Shown piece by piece: positions 24,601 through 33,725 of a stretch of 64,000 bases of DNA. The DNA comes from Lacrimispora sphenoides JCM 1415. Lineage in GTDB: Bacteria; Bacillota; Clostridia; Lachnospirales; Lachnospiraceae. A program made the translations under genes and the position numbers. The stretch covers positions 2,914,001 through 2,978,000 of the forward strand of contig NZ_LT630003.1 of NCBI RefSeq assembly GCF_900105615.1. Reading direction: 5' to 3'. The notes under the pieces are model-generated. The model made no database searches, was not told the DNA's origin, and saw only the letters and a program-made list of their open reading frames with translations. The first letter of the stretch is position 1. Each line of letters begins with the position of its first letter.

Positions 24601-26815
24601 CGGCAAGTTATATCTGATCGTTTATACGACCGAGGTAACCGGTAATGTCGGAACCAGTTTAAAGAATCAGGTCTCCGTGTCTGGCAGTTCAATCGATGGT
24701 ATCGGCACCAATGCCTCTTATCAAGTCGATAGTTCTCATGCCAGCGCGACCTTGATGCGCAATGGTTACCTTGACATCCGTAAGGTTAATACTCAGAGTC
24801 AGATCATAAACGGCGCTGTGTTTACATTATACACAGATAAAGCACTTCAAAACCCTGTTTTGACCAGCATCATGCGACCGGATGGAACATTGAGAATCAA
24901 CCCGATTCCTGCGCCAAAAGCTTTTGGCGATCCTGCGTTTACCTACTATTTAAAGGAAACAACGGTTCCTGACACCTATGAATCAGACAATATGATTTAT
25001 ATTGTGACCGTTGCAAAGGATTCAAATAATAAAACCATTACTACGGTAGCAGGAAAAACAGCGGGTGAGGTTCTAACAGTTATAAACTACCAGCCAGACA
25101 CAGTTGGCAATCTATCCATACGCAAGATGGTTGATGGCAATGCAGGTGATATCAACAAAGATTTTAATTTCACCATTAGGCTTACCGGCCTAAATATAGA
25201 CGGCACTTACAACTATATAGGCTCCGGTAATAAAGAAAACGGCCAGCTTATTATCACAGACGGTCTTGGAACGGTTCAGCTTAAGCATAATGAAAGCATC
25301 ACAATAACCGGACTTCCGAAGGATACCACCTATCTGGTAACTGAATCGGATTACACCGGCGATGGTTATCAGACTACCTTTTCAGGTGAGCATGGTACTA
25401 TCGAAATTAATAAGACACAGACAGCTGAGTTTACCAACACAAAATATCTGCCCGGTAGCCTGGTCATCAACAAAACGGTTGCTGGAAACACCAATGAGAC
25501 CGGTCCATTTGAATTCACTGTTACCTTCTCAAAACCGGACGGTACCTCTGACGACAACTCCTATGACTACACCATATCAGGAGATGCTATAACGAAACAA
25601 ATCAAGAACGGCGGTACACTTTCTATCTCTGACGGGCAAAGCGCCGTCATAACCGGACTTCCAATGGATACGTCCTATACGGTAACTGAAAAAGATTATT
25701 CAGCAAGCGGATACTCCTCTGCCTCCACTGGTTCGTCCGGTAAAATTGAAACCGACAAAGTGCAGACAGCAGCCTTCGTAAACACCAAATATCTTCCTGG
25801 TAGTCTGATTATCAAAAAAACTGTTGCAGGAAACAGCAACGAAACCGGTCCGTTTGAGTTCACTGTTACCTTCACAAAACCGGACGGTACACCAGATGAC
25901 AGCTCCTATGGCTACACCATTACAGGAGATTCTCTGGCGAAACACATTAAGAGCGGCGGTACAATTTCTATCGCTGACGGGCAAAGCGCCACCATAACCG
26001 GACTTCCAAAAGACACGGACTATACGGTAATCGAAAAAGATTATTCCGCAAACGGATATTCTACCGCATCTACAGGCTCAACCGGTACCATCATGACAGA
26101 TGAGGAACATGTAGCTGCCTTCATCAACACGAAGATTTTGCCCGGTAGCCTGACCATCAGCAAGACAGTTGCAGGAAGCGGTGCTGATACCAAAAAGAAG
26201 TTTGATTTCACAGTAACCTTTAACGCAAGCGGTACCTATTCCTATATGGGAAAGGGAGTTTCTGACGGAACCATCAAAAGCGGTGATAAGATATCACTTG
26301 CCGACGGGGAAAGCATCACCATCACCGGATTACCTGACGGAACCAAATATCAGGTGACAGAAGCCAACTATTCCTCTGAAAGATACACTGCCGCACAAAC
26401 AGGAGACTCAAGTATTATCCGTACACTTGAAACATCAATTGCTGCATTTACCAACACATACCGCAAACCCACCAGCTCAGGCGGTGGAGGTGGAGGTGGC
26501 GGAAAAACACCTTCCGTAAAGCCCAAACAGCCGGATCCAACTAAGCCAGATCCAACCGAGCCTACCGAACCTGGCATACCAACGACCGACGTAAAGCCCA
26601 GGGAAGAGATGACCCCCCAAGAGCTATATGATGTTTATGGCGAAGTACCTCTTGGCTATATAGTTGGTTCAAATGGAAAGCTCCATCCGGTTGGCCTTCC
26701 AAAGACCGGTGATGATATGTCCGATGATATCATAATTTACGGATTTCTTATCATCTCGGCACTTCTAGGCCTGACATCTTCGGGCATATTGTGGAGAAAG
26801 CATTTTGAAAAGTAA
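21665..26815 (+). CDS. LPKTG-anchored repeat adhesin
   Basis: The likely start is the TTG at 21665, seven bases after AGGAGG (21652-21657); the ATG at 21659 is only one base from it. The product is 1716 residues: a signal peptide ending NNVWA, an acidic Glu/Pro/Asn segment, and then a long region of Ig-like adhesin domains rich in IEWTVKVN, ITWAITVN and LEWTIKFN strands with TDNLP, TDTLP and TDKIP motifs. A Cna-B-type domain (KVNTQSQIINGAVFTLYTD) follows, then four DUF5979-like modules of about 115 residues starting near 25105, 25450, 25796 and 26140. A Pro/Thr spacer leads to GLPKTGDD, a membrane helix and RKHFEK. The canonical LPXTG signal needs a class A-type sortase, not seen in this window. 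It lies divergent to the HTH gene. Confidence 0.88.
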   Translation: MKIRKQRRLVSWLLVLMMVLNVFSPLNNVWAGGLDTLNDSSDSVIEISNHDNVATGSQAHKPDSSGEEEKTNPPDEPEELDEGQVNEPTTATDSNASTPSGIVSLQPEFMDMVPKDVTELLGNLTISIKQNGSSVTEIIAGQNFTAEGSFDVPVEGDGISDPDQYVSYGDFAILKLDDNITIVGSPTLNLSFNGEKVGTLTFENSQVRIDFNGEALKDPGISNVNCEFGATMKYTGSDVTEENPKNNVYILGKEFTVKAPEIPITQTQSKTGRLSDDKTQIEWTVKVNAKKGSDISLLGYKFQDHLTNVGAYVEDSFMINGSEPNPKVIPDASNLLSYEFGDVKGEQIITFRTMIPAEMLINGGTINNTAKFGKDTLVNTNTVPITIQRKNLIKKEGKPGDGLSEGTYNPNDRTITWAITVNQDQIPLQDLTITDNLPTSPAGLSWKSAKWEYESTADTWAELTAGDGLTNVPTYTTEPGSGQYTLTGTTSKKVRLTIVCDVANDAYVGTVKTYRNTATLTWTGKPSGTFSDSADVGIGIDSLTKGYVSTNYPLRQIEWKATVDLKNQSGFQDPSNLKVYDLLIYGNSVNLDSTNLNTLVGEEYKKLAPKYGQKVVNESGTENENWTKNGLNFTIQPVTVSSTRVGDLLVVSGFNTDKAYTYNFKSQVLDPNIFAANTGKYVSNTASLYYGTVHLDDGNAGTTYNSSVLSKQVLKAGTKTVGDSGNGFNSLDKTAVFRLNINKDGFDLTGADIENGKLGKVTVTDTLPIGWSFVDIGSDVKYQLYTSSDTPVTDDTEIIESTNISGQNATFVFKKLDKAYYILVKAQLSDDQYLKYLEASYTNGRTDPYQTATNTVKMTAEGDNKWNPETTTSVQVSTQFLIKNVNTGKEPLEWTIKFNPYDLPDLKNIKITDKIPVGLELPFERNGSLNLTAFHITEYDQMINGAFPTSGGNVLTTEQLQDRISYDKDSRVLTFTPTDGKLYLIVYTTEVTGNVGTSLKNQVSVSGSSIDGIGTNASYQVDSSHASATLMRNGYLDIRKVNTQSQIINGAVFTLYTDKALQNPVLTSIMRPDGTLRINPIPAPKAFGDPAFTYYLKETTVPDTYESDNMIYIVTVAKDSNNKTITTVAGKTAGEVLTVINYQPDTVGNLSIRKMVDGNAGDINKDFNFTIRLTGLNIDGTYNYIGSGNKENGQLIITDGLGTVQLKHNESITITGLPKDTTYLVTESDYTGDGYQTTFSGEHGTIEINKTQTAEFTNTKYLPGSLVINKTVAGNTNETGPFEFTVTFSKPDGTSDDNSYDYTISGDAITKQIKNGGTLSISDGQSAVITGLPMDTSYTVTEKDYSASGYSSASTGSSGKIETDKVQTAAFVNTKYLPGSLIIKKTVAGNSNETGPFEFTVTFTKPDGTPDDSSYGYTITGDSLAKHIKSGGTISIADGQSATITGLPKDTDYTVIEKDYSANGYSTASTGSTGTIMTDEEHVAAFINTKILPGSLTISKTVAGSGADTKKKFDFTVTFNASGTYSYMGKGVSDGTIKSGDKISLADGESITITGLPDGTKYQVTEANYSSERYTAAQTGDSSIIRTLETSIAAFTNTYRKPTSSGGGGGGGGKTPSVKPKQPDPTKPDPTEPTEPGIPTTDVKPREEMTPQELYDVYGEVPLGYIVGSNGKLHPVGLPKTGDDMSDDIIIYGFLIISALLGLTSSGILWRKHFEK

Positions 26816-26847
26816 CTACTGAAGATGCTGCACTGCAGGAACAGACA

Positions 26848-26884
26848 GACAGGAGGAAAATCATTCAATGATTTTCCTCCTGTC
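26848..26884. terminator. Strong hairpin between the adhesin and the Rpn gene
   Basis: Perfect 17-base arms (GACAGGAGGAAAATCAT and its complement) enclose a three-base loop. It lies between the convergent stops at 26815 and 26930 and probably ends transcription from both sides, although no clear T-tract follows. Confidence 0.65.
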
Positions 26885-26929
26885 ATACTACGTCTAATCA
26901 ACCGTCTTCATAAATCTTCCTTAAAGTAT

Positions 26930-28021
26930 TTAGCTCACAACCTTAATTCCTTCTCTTAGAGCAACAGAGAGCACCATTTTTTCCGGCACTCCCAACATTT
27001 TAACCGCCAGGTTTATATGATTATCATTATGTAGAAAATTGGCAATTAATAGCTCCATTCCCTGTTCTAGTCCTTTTTCAAGTCCCTTTTCCATACCTTG
27101 CTCCAGTCCCTTTTCTATTCCTTGCTCTATCCCTTGCTCTATCCCCTTTTCCAGTCCTTCTTTCCAGCCCCTTTCAATCGCTTCATCCACAATCGCTTCG
27201 CTTAAATTACACATAATATTGATCCTCCTTTCCAAATCAGGTTCCATTGGTATATTAAATTCTTCTGATAAAATCTTCCCTTTTTCTTTTGCTGATAAAC
27301 GGGAGGAAAATAAAGTTCCTAAGAGTCTATGCAGCTTTGATCCGTCGTTTTCCCCTGCAAGTTCCTTCGGCAGACCCACGATTATAACGCAGAGCAGATC
27401 ATACCTTCCCATATCACCAGACTTTCCTACAATCTCTCTCTTATTCATTCCAAACTCCGTAATGGTGTTGCCGACTCTTTCTGACGAGTTCATGCAAATC
27501 CAAATGGAGTACACCTTTTTAATATCTTCATAATTAGGAATTTTAAATTCTGTATCCAGCTGAGCTGAAATCATACGGGACGTATAGAAAACTCCTCTAG
27601 TGACAATTGGGTAACCTGGATAAAAATTTTTCTGAGCCTCAACATCCAGTATCATCTTCATCTTTCCCCTTTTTCCCGGGGCCCAGACAAAGAAATGAAC
27701 ATCATAATTAACCCTGCCTTCATAAGGAATCTGGCTCTCTGTGTTAATCCCGGAGATAGCAGGCATAACTCCCTTTTCTCCATTGCTCAACTTTTCTTTC
27801 AGAGAGTTTGTTTCTCCTGGATTTACGGGAACCATTGATACTTCCGGTACCCCTTCAATAAGAGGAACAACATGTTCAGGCTCCATTTCTGCAAATTCAG
27901 AAACCGTGCTTACAAGAATGTGAGCCAGTATAATCTTCTGAGCCAATAGTTTTTTCGCATGTTCATCATACTCTGCATTTATGCCGGCTGCATATAATTC
28001 TCTTATGAGACTTTCCTCCAC
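26930..28021 (-). CDS. Rpn-family PD-(D/E)XK nuclease / transposase-like protein
   Basis: The 363-residue protein has a nuclease core typical of the Rpn/PDDEXK_2 family. An aspartate in VNYDVHFFVW is followed by KMKMILDVEAQKNF, giving the D...ExQ active-site pattern, and FYTSRMISAQ comes after. The C-terminus carries Glu-Lys-Gly-x-Glu-Gln-Gly repeats (about residues 282-320), a feature of this family. Related E. coli Rpn proteins are DNA endonucleases that promote RecA-independent recombination; a true transposition role is not shown. The start is a GTG at 28021 with AGGAGG eight bases upstream. It stands alone, with no inverted repeats or integrase beside it. Confidence 0.8.
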   Translation of the reverse strand: MEESLIRELYAAGINAEYDEHAKKLLAQKIILAHILVSTVSEFAEMEPEHVVPLIEGVPEVSMVPVNPGETNSLKEKLSNGEKGVMPAISGINTESQIPYEGRVNYDVHFFVWAPGKRGKMKMILDVEAQKNFYPGYPIVTRGVFYTSRMISAQLDTEFKIPNYEDIKKVYSIWICMNSSERVGNTITEFGMNKREIVGKSGDMGRYDLLCVIIVGLPKELAGENDGSKLHRLLGTLFSSRLSAKEKGKILSEEFNIPMEPDLERRINIMCNLSEAIVDEAIERGWKEGLEKGIEQGIEQGIEKGLEQGMEKGLEKGLEQGMELLIANFLHNDNHINLAVKMLGVPEKMVLSVALREGIKVVS

Positions 28022-28638
28022 TTGTAAAACCTCCTCTTATTGTTCTTAAAATTCTATATCAACAACAGGAGGCATTATTTATGATATCCTGCTGAAAAAT
28101 GGATTCCGCAGAACATCACCTGTGAGGTCACAACGAAGCTTGTATTTTTGTTTTTGCACGTCAGATACTGTATAACCTGTACACACATAAATTCATAATG
28201 ATATTGCCGCAAAGCAGATCAATACTAAAAGCCGGCTCATTACATATATCCGTGGGTACGGGTTATAAGAATTATAACATTTCAGGTATTTGGTTGCAAG
28301 AATGGAATACAGCGATGATGACTTGGAAATCAGATATTATATGATATGGGATTTTAAAATGATTTATTTGATATTTGAAAATGATAAAATAATGAATTAG
28401 AATAAAAGACAAGTACTTTAGAAAAAAATTATATCTGTCATTATAAACCAGGAAATCAAGGATGTAAATATAAAAATCAACCTTTCCATCAAAAATAATT
28501 TTCAACTTAATTTGACATGGAGCCAACGGCATTATGGCATTTATCCTTACCATGTAAGGTATGAATAGAAAAAAGAGGATGCAATTTAGCAGACACCCAA
28601 TGAAGAAGTAAATTGGACAGTCGTCAAGCGGAAATACA
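28022..28638. other. Intergenic stretch without recognisable genes
   Basis: AT-rich sequence. A 93-codon open frame at 28272-28553 on the minus strand lacks a ribosome binding site and any domain, so it is not called. I see no RNA gene or repeat. Confidence 0.5.
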
Positions 28639-29061
28639 TTATTTCAAAGCAGCTTTATATTTCATTACGGTAAATAAGTCCTCCAACTGATACTCTTCGC
28701 TCATATCACAAATAAGTGGTATGAGTTTTCCGACCATGGCGGCATTTTGCAACTGCATTTTTAATTCTTCTGCGATCTCCAAATCCATTACGCCAGAGCA
28801 TGTCTTCTCAGTGAAGAAAAAAGATAACTTGAAAAAGCCTTCCCAAACAGAAAGCCAAAATATAGTCTTTTTCCGTTTGCTGCCTTTGCAAAGCCATGCC
28901 TTTCCATCCTTGTAATACCGCCAGTCAAGTGACATTTCGGGAAAAGACACTGACAGCCTGTACAGAAACTGTTCATATGATACGGAGGCTTCCCCCAATG
29001 CTTCATGGATAACTTCAAAAGTAGGGAAAATATTTACATCTCTTAATAATTGCTTTGGCAT
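28639..29061 (-). CDS. DUF3788 family protein
   Basis: The 140-residue protein has the DUF3788 pattern: SLDWRYYKDGKAWLCKGSKRKKTIFWLSVW, given here in parts as DWRYYKDGKAWL and KKTIFWLSVWEG, followed by FKLSFFFTEKT and a helical C-terminus. The family occurs widely in Firmicutes and is uncharacterised; its fold suggests a small-molecule or nucleic-acid binding scaffold, which is speculative. The ATG at 29061 has AAAGGA at eight bases; a codon nine bases upstream lacks spacing. It is monocistronic. Confidence 0.75.
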   Translation of the reverse strand: MPKQLLRDVNIFPTFEVIHEALGEASVSYEQFLYRLSVSFPEMSLDWRYYKDGKAWLCKGSKRKKTIFWLSVWEGFFKLSFFFTEKTCSGVMDLEIAEELKMQLQNAAMVGKLIPLICDMSEEYQLEDLFTVMKYKAALK

Positions 29062-29376
29062 AATATACATCCTTTCTCTAAGTGAACAAATCTTTTATTT
29101 GCTGATACCATTCACGATTATTGTGGTTCTCCAAGTCTGATGAGTAATCAAGAATGATTTTTCAGACCAACCTACGCGCAGGATATCAATGCCATGAGCA
29201 CGGTTTTTAATGCCATGAATTTGTGTTTTGAAAGTAAATGAGATAAATGAATGTGATAAGTGAGATTATCCAAATGACCATTTGAGGCTTCAGTGCGTAC
29301 ATTTAAGCCTTGACGTACTTTTTTTGAGGATATACTCTACATCTATAGCGGAGTAACCGGGTCGCACCATACCAAT
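29062..29376. other. Intergenic stretch without recognisable genes
   Basis: No open frame with start signals, hairpin terminator or known RNA is visible. It separates the DUF3788 gene from the end of the sugar module. Confidence 0.5.
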
Positions 29377-30693
29377 TTATTTCTGCTGCTGCAAATATTT
29401 ACTGACCGTCCTCTGAAAAATTTTCATACTGCTGTCAACATTTTTATTTTCCTGCAGAATCTTGGATACCTCCCCATCGGCCAGATTCATGATCTGCTGG
29501 TACTGCAATAGCTTAGACTCAATGATACCATCCTCAATGACATTATACAGCAGGGTACTGCTGATTACCTGTTCTCCCTCATCCATGTCCTCCTGTATGA
29601 TATTTGCCCCTTCTTTAGAGGAAGCTACACTCTTTAAGGCTGGAACTCCCTGGGAATATAAGTATACATCCATCTGCATTTCCGGACTACAGGTCAGCTG
29701 TTTCAAAAATTCCCATGCCAGTCTTTCATGCTTTGTCTTGCTGTTGATCCCCATCAATAGTGCATCTACCTTCGATATGTTTTTTCCTTCCCTTCCCGCC
29801 GGGAACGTGATACAGTCCCACTGAAACCTGGTGTACTTTTTGATCCGGTAAGGATAGGTCTTATAGGTACGGTATTCCGCAAAGGTCAGTGGCATGAACG
29901 CAACCCTTCCTTCATTAAAATCTTCCTGGGTAACGCTCTGTCCCTGGTTTAGGTCATTCAGCCGTTTGATATATTTGATTGCGTCCAGGACCCGGCTGTC
30001 GGTAAAGGAAATCTGATCCTGGTTTTCGTCATACAGTTTTCCTCCGCTGGTGTAAAACGCATCCCGCCAGCTGTAATTATAAGTGCCGAACTGATCCAAA
30101 AGTCCGTCCTTATCCGTATCTTTTGTCACCTTCCTGCATATTTCGTACATATCCTCCCAGGTCCAGTCCTCCCTCGGCATCTGGATCTTCTCCTTTGCCA
30201 GCAGAGATTTATTTACAAACATGAGAGTTGGTACTATTTCATAGGGAAGAGCATACTGACGTCCATTGCGTTGCCCCGTATTCAAGGCCGTGGTAAAAAA
30301 ATCCTCTTTATGAAAGGTATTATCTCCTGTCATCAGCTCGTCTAAATCCTTCATAACTCCCAGCGAAGTGAACTTGTCAAAGTCCGAATCCAGAACCATG
30401 AACACATCCGGCATCTCCCCTTCCAAAAGCTTGCGGGCGCACCATTCCGAATAATCCTCTTTCGCGATTCCGCTGTAATAATGGATCTTCACATTGGGGT
30501 GAGATTCCTCAAAGCGTTTCACCGCTTTGTCTATGATCTTAAAGCTGTTGGCACTGGCCACATCCCAGTTGCTCCCTGTAAACATGCCGAATTCCAGAAC
30601 TGTTTCCCTATGCTGATCGCGGTAAATCAAGGCCGCTGCAGTCAGCACCCCTATGAAGGCACTCATGCAAAGGCGCTTTCTCCACTTCCCCAT
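29377..30693 (-). CDS. Family 1 extracellular solute-binding protein, membrane-tethered
   Basis: The 438-residue protein has the fold signature of MalE-type sugar-binding proteins: FEESHPNVKIHYYSG, MPDVFMVLDSDFDKF and ALPYEIVPTLMFVNKSLL, with a C-terminal helical region. It has one N-terminal hydrophobic segment (residues 9-24) but no lipobox cysteine, so it is probably tethered rather than lipid-modified. No MalF/MalG-type permease is adjacent. It is the last gene of the sensor unit, 33 bases after the response regulator. It may deliver a sugar to a permease encoded elsewhere or serve as an input for the sensor. AAGGGG lies eight bases before the ATG. Confidence 0.85.
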   Translation of the reverse strand: MGKWRKRLCMSAFIGVLTAAALIYRDQHRETVLEFGMFTGSNWDVASANSFKIIDKAVKRFEESHPNVKIHYYSGIAKEDYSEWCARKLLEGEMPDVFMVLDSDFDKFTSLGVMKDLDELMTGDNTFHKEDFFTTALNTGQRNGRQYALPYEIVPTLMFVNKSLLAKEKIQMPREDWTWEDMYEICRKVTKDTDKDGLLDQFGTYNYSWRDAFYTSGGKLYDENQDQISFTDSRVLDAIKYIKRLNDLNQGQSVTQEDFNEGRVAFMPLTFAEYRTYKTYPYRIKKYTRFQWDCITFPAGREGKNISKVDALLMGINSKTKHERLAWEFLKQLTCSPEMQMDVYLYSQGVPALKSVASSKEGANIIQEDMDEGEQVISSTLLYNVIEDGIIESKLLQYQQIMNLADGEVSKILQENKNVDSSMKIFQRTVSKYLQQQK

Positions 30694-30725
30694 TCCTGTT
30701 TCCCCTTTGTTCTTCTATTTATATA

Positions 30726-31394
30726 TTAAGTTTCTATCCGCTTCCTTACATTGGTCTGGACAGCCCAGATCGCCAGCTGGGTGCGGTCCCTTAAATCCAG
30801 CTTGTTTAAAATCGTACTCAAGTAATTGCGGACAGTTCCCTCAGAAAGGTTCAAGGCCTTTGCTATTTCCTTATTGCTGGCCCCCTTCTCCACCTGGGCA
30901 ATGATCTTCCATTCCGTTCTGGTCAGTTCATCCATATTTTTCTCCCGGACAGAAATGGTATCATCCGCCTGGGCCATCTGAGAAAAGAAACGCAGTACTT
31001 TTGTTGCAATATCCGGATTGATCATTGCCCAGCCATTGTAAACCGTTGTAATGGCTCCTACCAGCTCATCCATGGAAACCCCTTTCAGCATGTACCCGCT
31101 AGCCCCGTATTTTAACGCGTTATACACGTATTCGTCATCATCAAAGGTGGTCAGTATAATGATCTTGATCTGGGGATAGCTTTCCTTAATGATCTTTGTG
31201 CACTGCACTCCGTCCATCTTTGGCATCCGCACATCCATTAAAATCACATCCGGCACGTTCTTCCTCACGCACCGGATCACCTCCTGGCCGTCTGCGGCCA
31301 CATCGGTCACCGTCATGTCCTGCCTGCTGTTTAATACGATCTGCAGGCTCTGACGAATCAATTCCTGATCATCCGCAATCAATACTTTAATCAT
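30726..31394 (-). CDS. NarL/LuxR-type response regulator
   Basis: From the ATG at 31394 (AGGGGAG upstream) the product is 222 residues. The receiver domain has the acidic pair Asp8-Asp9 and phospho-acceptor Asp54 (LMDVRMPKMDG), with a switch threonine in ILTTFDDDEY and Lys in GYMLKG. The C-terminal LuxR-type HTH (TRTEWKIIAQVEKGASNKEIAKAL..) binds DNA. The start overlaps the kinase gene by eight bases, so they are a cognate pair. The likely targets are the adjacent sugar genes, where a shared dyad motif (37701 and 40544) is a candidate site. Confidence 0.93.
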   Translation of the reverse strand: MIKVLIADDQELIRQSLQIVLNSRQDMTVTDVAADGQEVIRCVRKNVPDVILMDVRMPKMDGVQCTKIIKESYPQIKIIILTTFDDDEYVYNALKYGASGYMLKGVSMDELVGAITTVYNGWAMINPDIATKVLRFFSQMAQADDTISVREKNMDELTRTEWKIIAQVEKGASNKEIAKALNLSEGTVRNYLSTILNKLDLRDRTQLAIWAVQTNVRKRIET

Positions 31395-32700
31395 AAGTCT
31401 CTCCCCTCCGAATCGGTATTCTTGCATTGACGATGAACCCATCGCTTCCGTCAAACGTCACAACTCCGCTTAACATTCGGATCCGCTCTTTCATGTGCTT
31501 TGTTCCGAAACCGTTTTTCATTTCCTTACAGCCGATCCCATTGTCCTTAATCTGAATCAGGATGTCCTGATTTTCTCTTTTCATGGTGATCCAGATCTCC
31601 CTGGCATGTCCGTGGCGCATGGCATTGGTGATCCCTTCCTGAACCACACGGTAGATGGCATTTTCCTCATCTTCATCAAACTTTAGGTTCTGGACCCTGC
31701 AATCAAAATAGATCCTGGTTTCTGAGACTGCATTAATATCCGTAACCATTTTGTTAATCGCATATTCCAGGCTGAAACGCTCCAAGGCATCCGGCCTTAA
31801 TTCGCTCACCGAACGGCGGATATCCTTTATCCCGTCTCTGGTGACCTTGGAGATCAGCTCCAGCTGCTTCTTTGTTTGCTCCGGGGAAGTCCCGATGATG
31901 GCAAGACAGGCATCGATCCCTGCTGCGATCCCGGTCAGAGTATGGCCCAGAGTATCATGTATTTCCCTGGCCAGACGGTTCCTCTCCCTTGTTTCAGCCA
32001 TTTTTTCAGCCATAAGGGAATACTTTTGAAGCTGCTCATTGACCTCCTGAAGTTTTTCATTGAGTCCGTGAATCTCATCTAAGTTTCCCTGCTGTTCGTT
32101 GATGATATTAACACAGTATACAACAAACACAATGACATTTAAGGATATTAAAATGTTGTATGCACTTAAAAGGTACTGCTGCACCGATGCGCTGTAATAA
32201 GAGATGTAATCCTGTATGGAATACAGACGGTAGGAAATGGATAAAAGCTCATAGTCAGCCAATATAAAGCTTCCGATGGCAACGGCAGCCAGGATATATC
32301 TGGATTTCCCGTTCTTCACATACATGATGACATTGGAAAACACCAGAAGCAGGATTCCGTTATAGTTAAAATTTAAAAGAATGATGATCATAAAGCAAAT
32401 GATGAATTCTGTAACCAGGCTGGTAAGGATGACCTTGCTGTTATTGGGAAACAAACGGTCGCGAATCACCATGCTTAAGGTCAGCAGTCCTAAAAGAAAG
32501 GCACAGAGCCAGATTTTTGCATAAGGATACCATACGATCGCCTGGATCCCGTTTAAGAATTCCCTTGCGGCGTACGCCCTGCGGATTTTTTCAATAGTCC
32601 GGTAAATAAATATGCTGATCCCCATGACCGATATCATGTTTAAGGCCAGAATCCCCACCTGAAGGAGGCCGATCCGGCTGTTAATTTTTTCTGCTTCCAT
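31387..32700 (-). CDS. Sensor histidine kinase, HisKA_3 (NarX/DesK) type
   Basis: The 437-residue protein has six or so N-terminal membrane helices (residues 10-205), a coiled-coil linker, the phosphorylated His248 in LAREIHDTLGH, and an ATP-binding domain with GIGCKEMKNGFGTKHMKERI. It has no large extracytoplasmic domain, so sensing may be through the binding protein encoded 10 bases upstream. It phosphorylates the response regulator at 30726. The same gene order (binding protein, kinase, regulator) is known in clostridial sugar-sensing systems such as XylFII-LytS-YesN, although kinase and regulator families differ here. Confidence 0.92.
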   Translation of the reverse strand: MEAEKINSRIGLLQVGILALNMISVMGISIFIYRTIEKIRRAYAAREFLNGIQAIVWYPYAKIWLCAFLLGLLTLSMVIRDRLFPNNSKVILTSLVTEFIICFMIIILLNFNYNGILLLVFSNVIMYVKNGKSRYILAAVAIGSFILADYELLSISYRLYSIQDYISYYSASVQQYLLSAYNILISLNVIVFVVYCVNIINEQQGNLDEIHGLNEKLQEVNEQLQKYSLMAEKMAETRERNRLAREIHDTLGHTLTGIAAGIDACLAIIGTSPEQTKKQLELISKVTRDGIKDIRRSVSELRPDALERFSLEYAINKMVTDINAVSETRIYFDCRVQNLKFDEDEENAIYRVVQEGITNAMRHGHAREIWITMKRENQDILIQIKDNGIGCKEMKNGFGTKHMKERIRMLSGVVTFDGSDGFIVNARIPIRRGETYD

Positions 32701-32709
32701 CTCTTCTAC

Positions 32710-33666
32710 CTACTGCCAACCGTCAATTTCGTAATTATCAAGATTGTCCTTTGTAATTAATGTGGTGGGCAGGCTTATGTATTTTTCCACCGGTTCTCCT
32801 GCCAGATACCGGTAAGCAGTTTCCGCCGCTACCCTGCCGATGGACTTAGGGCTTTGGGCGCTGGTTCCGGTTACATAGCCCATATCCAGGATCGATTTAA
32901 AATCAGGGGAACCGTCGATCCCGTAGATCAGGATTCCTTCCTCCCGCTTTGCCTGCTGCAAAGCCGCGAGAGCTCCCAGGGCCGTTGGATCGTTGCCGCC
33001 CAGGATGACATCAAAATCAATGTTTTTACGCAAAATTTCCTCCATCACTTTGGAAGACACCTCAATTTCCCCGGCAGCTGCATGACGGTATACCACCCGG
33101 TAATTGTCATTGCCTGCAATTGCATCGGTAAATCCCTGGGAACGGTAGGTGATGGACATTTGTATGGGGTTGTCCAGGATTATTATATTGGCGGATTTCT
33201 TCCTCTTCATCATATCCAGGGCGCAAATCTGCCCTGCCTGATAATTATCCGTTTCTATGATGGATATGACAGAATCCCGGTCCTTTACCGCGGTATCCAC
33301 ATTGATGACGGCAACTCCTGCTTCTTTGCAAGCGTCAAGAGCAGGGGTAACAGCCTCCCAGTCCACAGGATTTAAAAACAGCATACAGATTCCCTCATGA
33401 ATCAATTCCAAAATCTGCTCATTCTGTTTTTCCTGGTCCTGTAGGGGGTCCCTGGTGAGAAGAATATCTCCGTTGGCTACAACCACTTCTTCGATTCCCT
33501 GGTTCAAGACGTCAAAATAAGGGTTGTTCCTTGTCATATAGGTCGCCCCAAAAAGGAGGGCCTCGTGTTGTCTGGGATCTATCTCATTTCTTCTGCATCC
33601 GGGCAAAAGGGCCAATATTGCCAATATTGCTATGATCAGAATGAATCGTCCTGTCCTCATCTTCAT
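32710..33666 (-). CDS. Periplasmic-binding-type sugar lipoprotein, probable sensor input
   Basis: Started at the ATG at 33666 (AGGAG at eight bases), the product is 318 residues with lipobox LLPGC. It is a type I sugar-binding protein (Peripla_BP_4). It is a clear paralogue of the transporter binding protein at 36514: both share GGNDPTALGALAA, IYGIDGSPD/IYGVDGSPD and end in IDGWQ/TDGWQ. It is separated from the transporter genes by a terminator and hairpin element, and joined to the kinase gene by a 10-base gap. I infer that it reads the same sugar outside the cell and signals to the kinase. Confidence 0.88.
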   Translation of the reverse strand: MKMRTGRFILIIAILAILALLPGCRRNEIDPRQHEALLFGATYMTRNNPYFDVLNQGIEEVVVANGDILLTRDPLQDQEKQNEQILELIHEGICMLFLNPVDWEAVTPALDACKEAGVAVINVDTAVKDRDSVISIIETDNYQAGQICALDMMKRKKSANIIILDNPIQMSITYRSQGFTDAIAGNDNYRVVYRHAAAGEIEVSSKVMEEILRKNIDFDVILGGNDPTALGALAALQQAKREEGILIYGIDGSPDFKSILDMGYVTGTSAQSPKSIGRVAAETAYRYLAGEPVEKYISLPTTLITKDNLDNYEIDGWQ

Positions 33667-33696
33667 GTGTTTCACTCCTCAAATGCGGTTTTTTTC

Positions 33697-33725
33697 ATTA
33701 TATCATACATCCGCAGTGCAGCGAA
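33697..33725 (-). promoter_or_regulatory. Candidate promoter of the sensor unit
   Basis: A perfect -10 (TATAAT, minus strand, 33697-33702) is 17 bases from a weak -35 (TTCGCT, 33720-33725) that lies in the outer arm of the structured element. It would give the binding protein, kinase and regulator their own transcript. Confidence 0.45.

Noticed and set aside
26930..28021. Insertion sequence
   Set aside because: The Rpn-type gene has no terminal inverted repeats or target duplication that I can find.
28272..28553. 93-codon open frame on the minus strand
   Set aside because: No ribosome binding site, biased AT-rich composition and no recognisable domain; probably chance.
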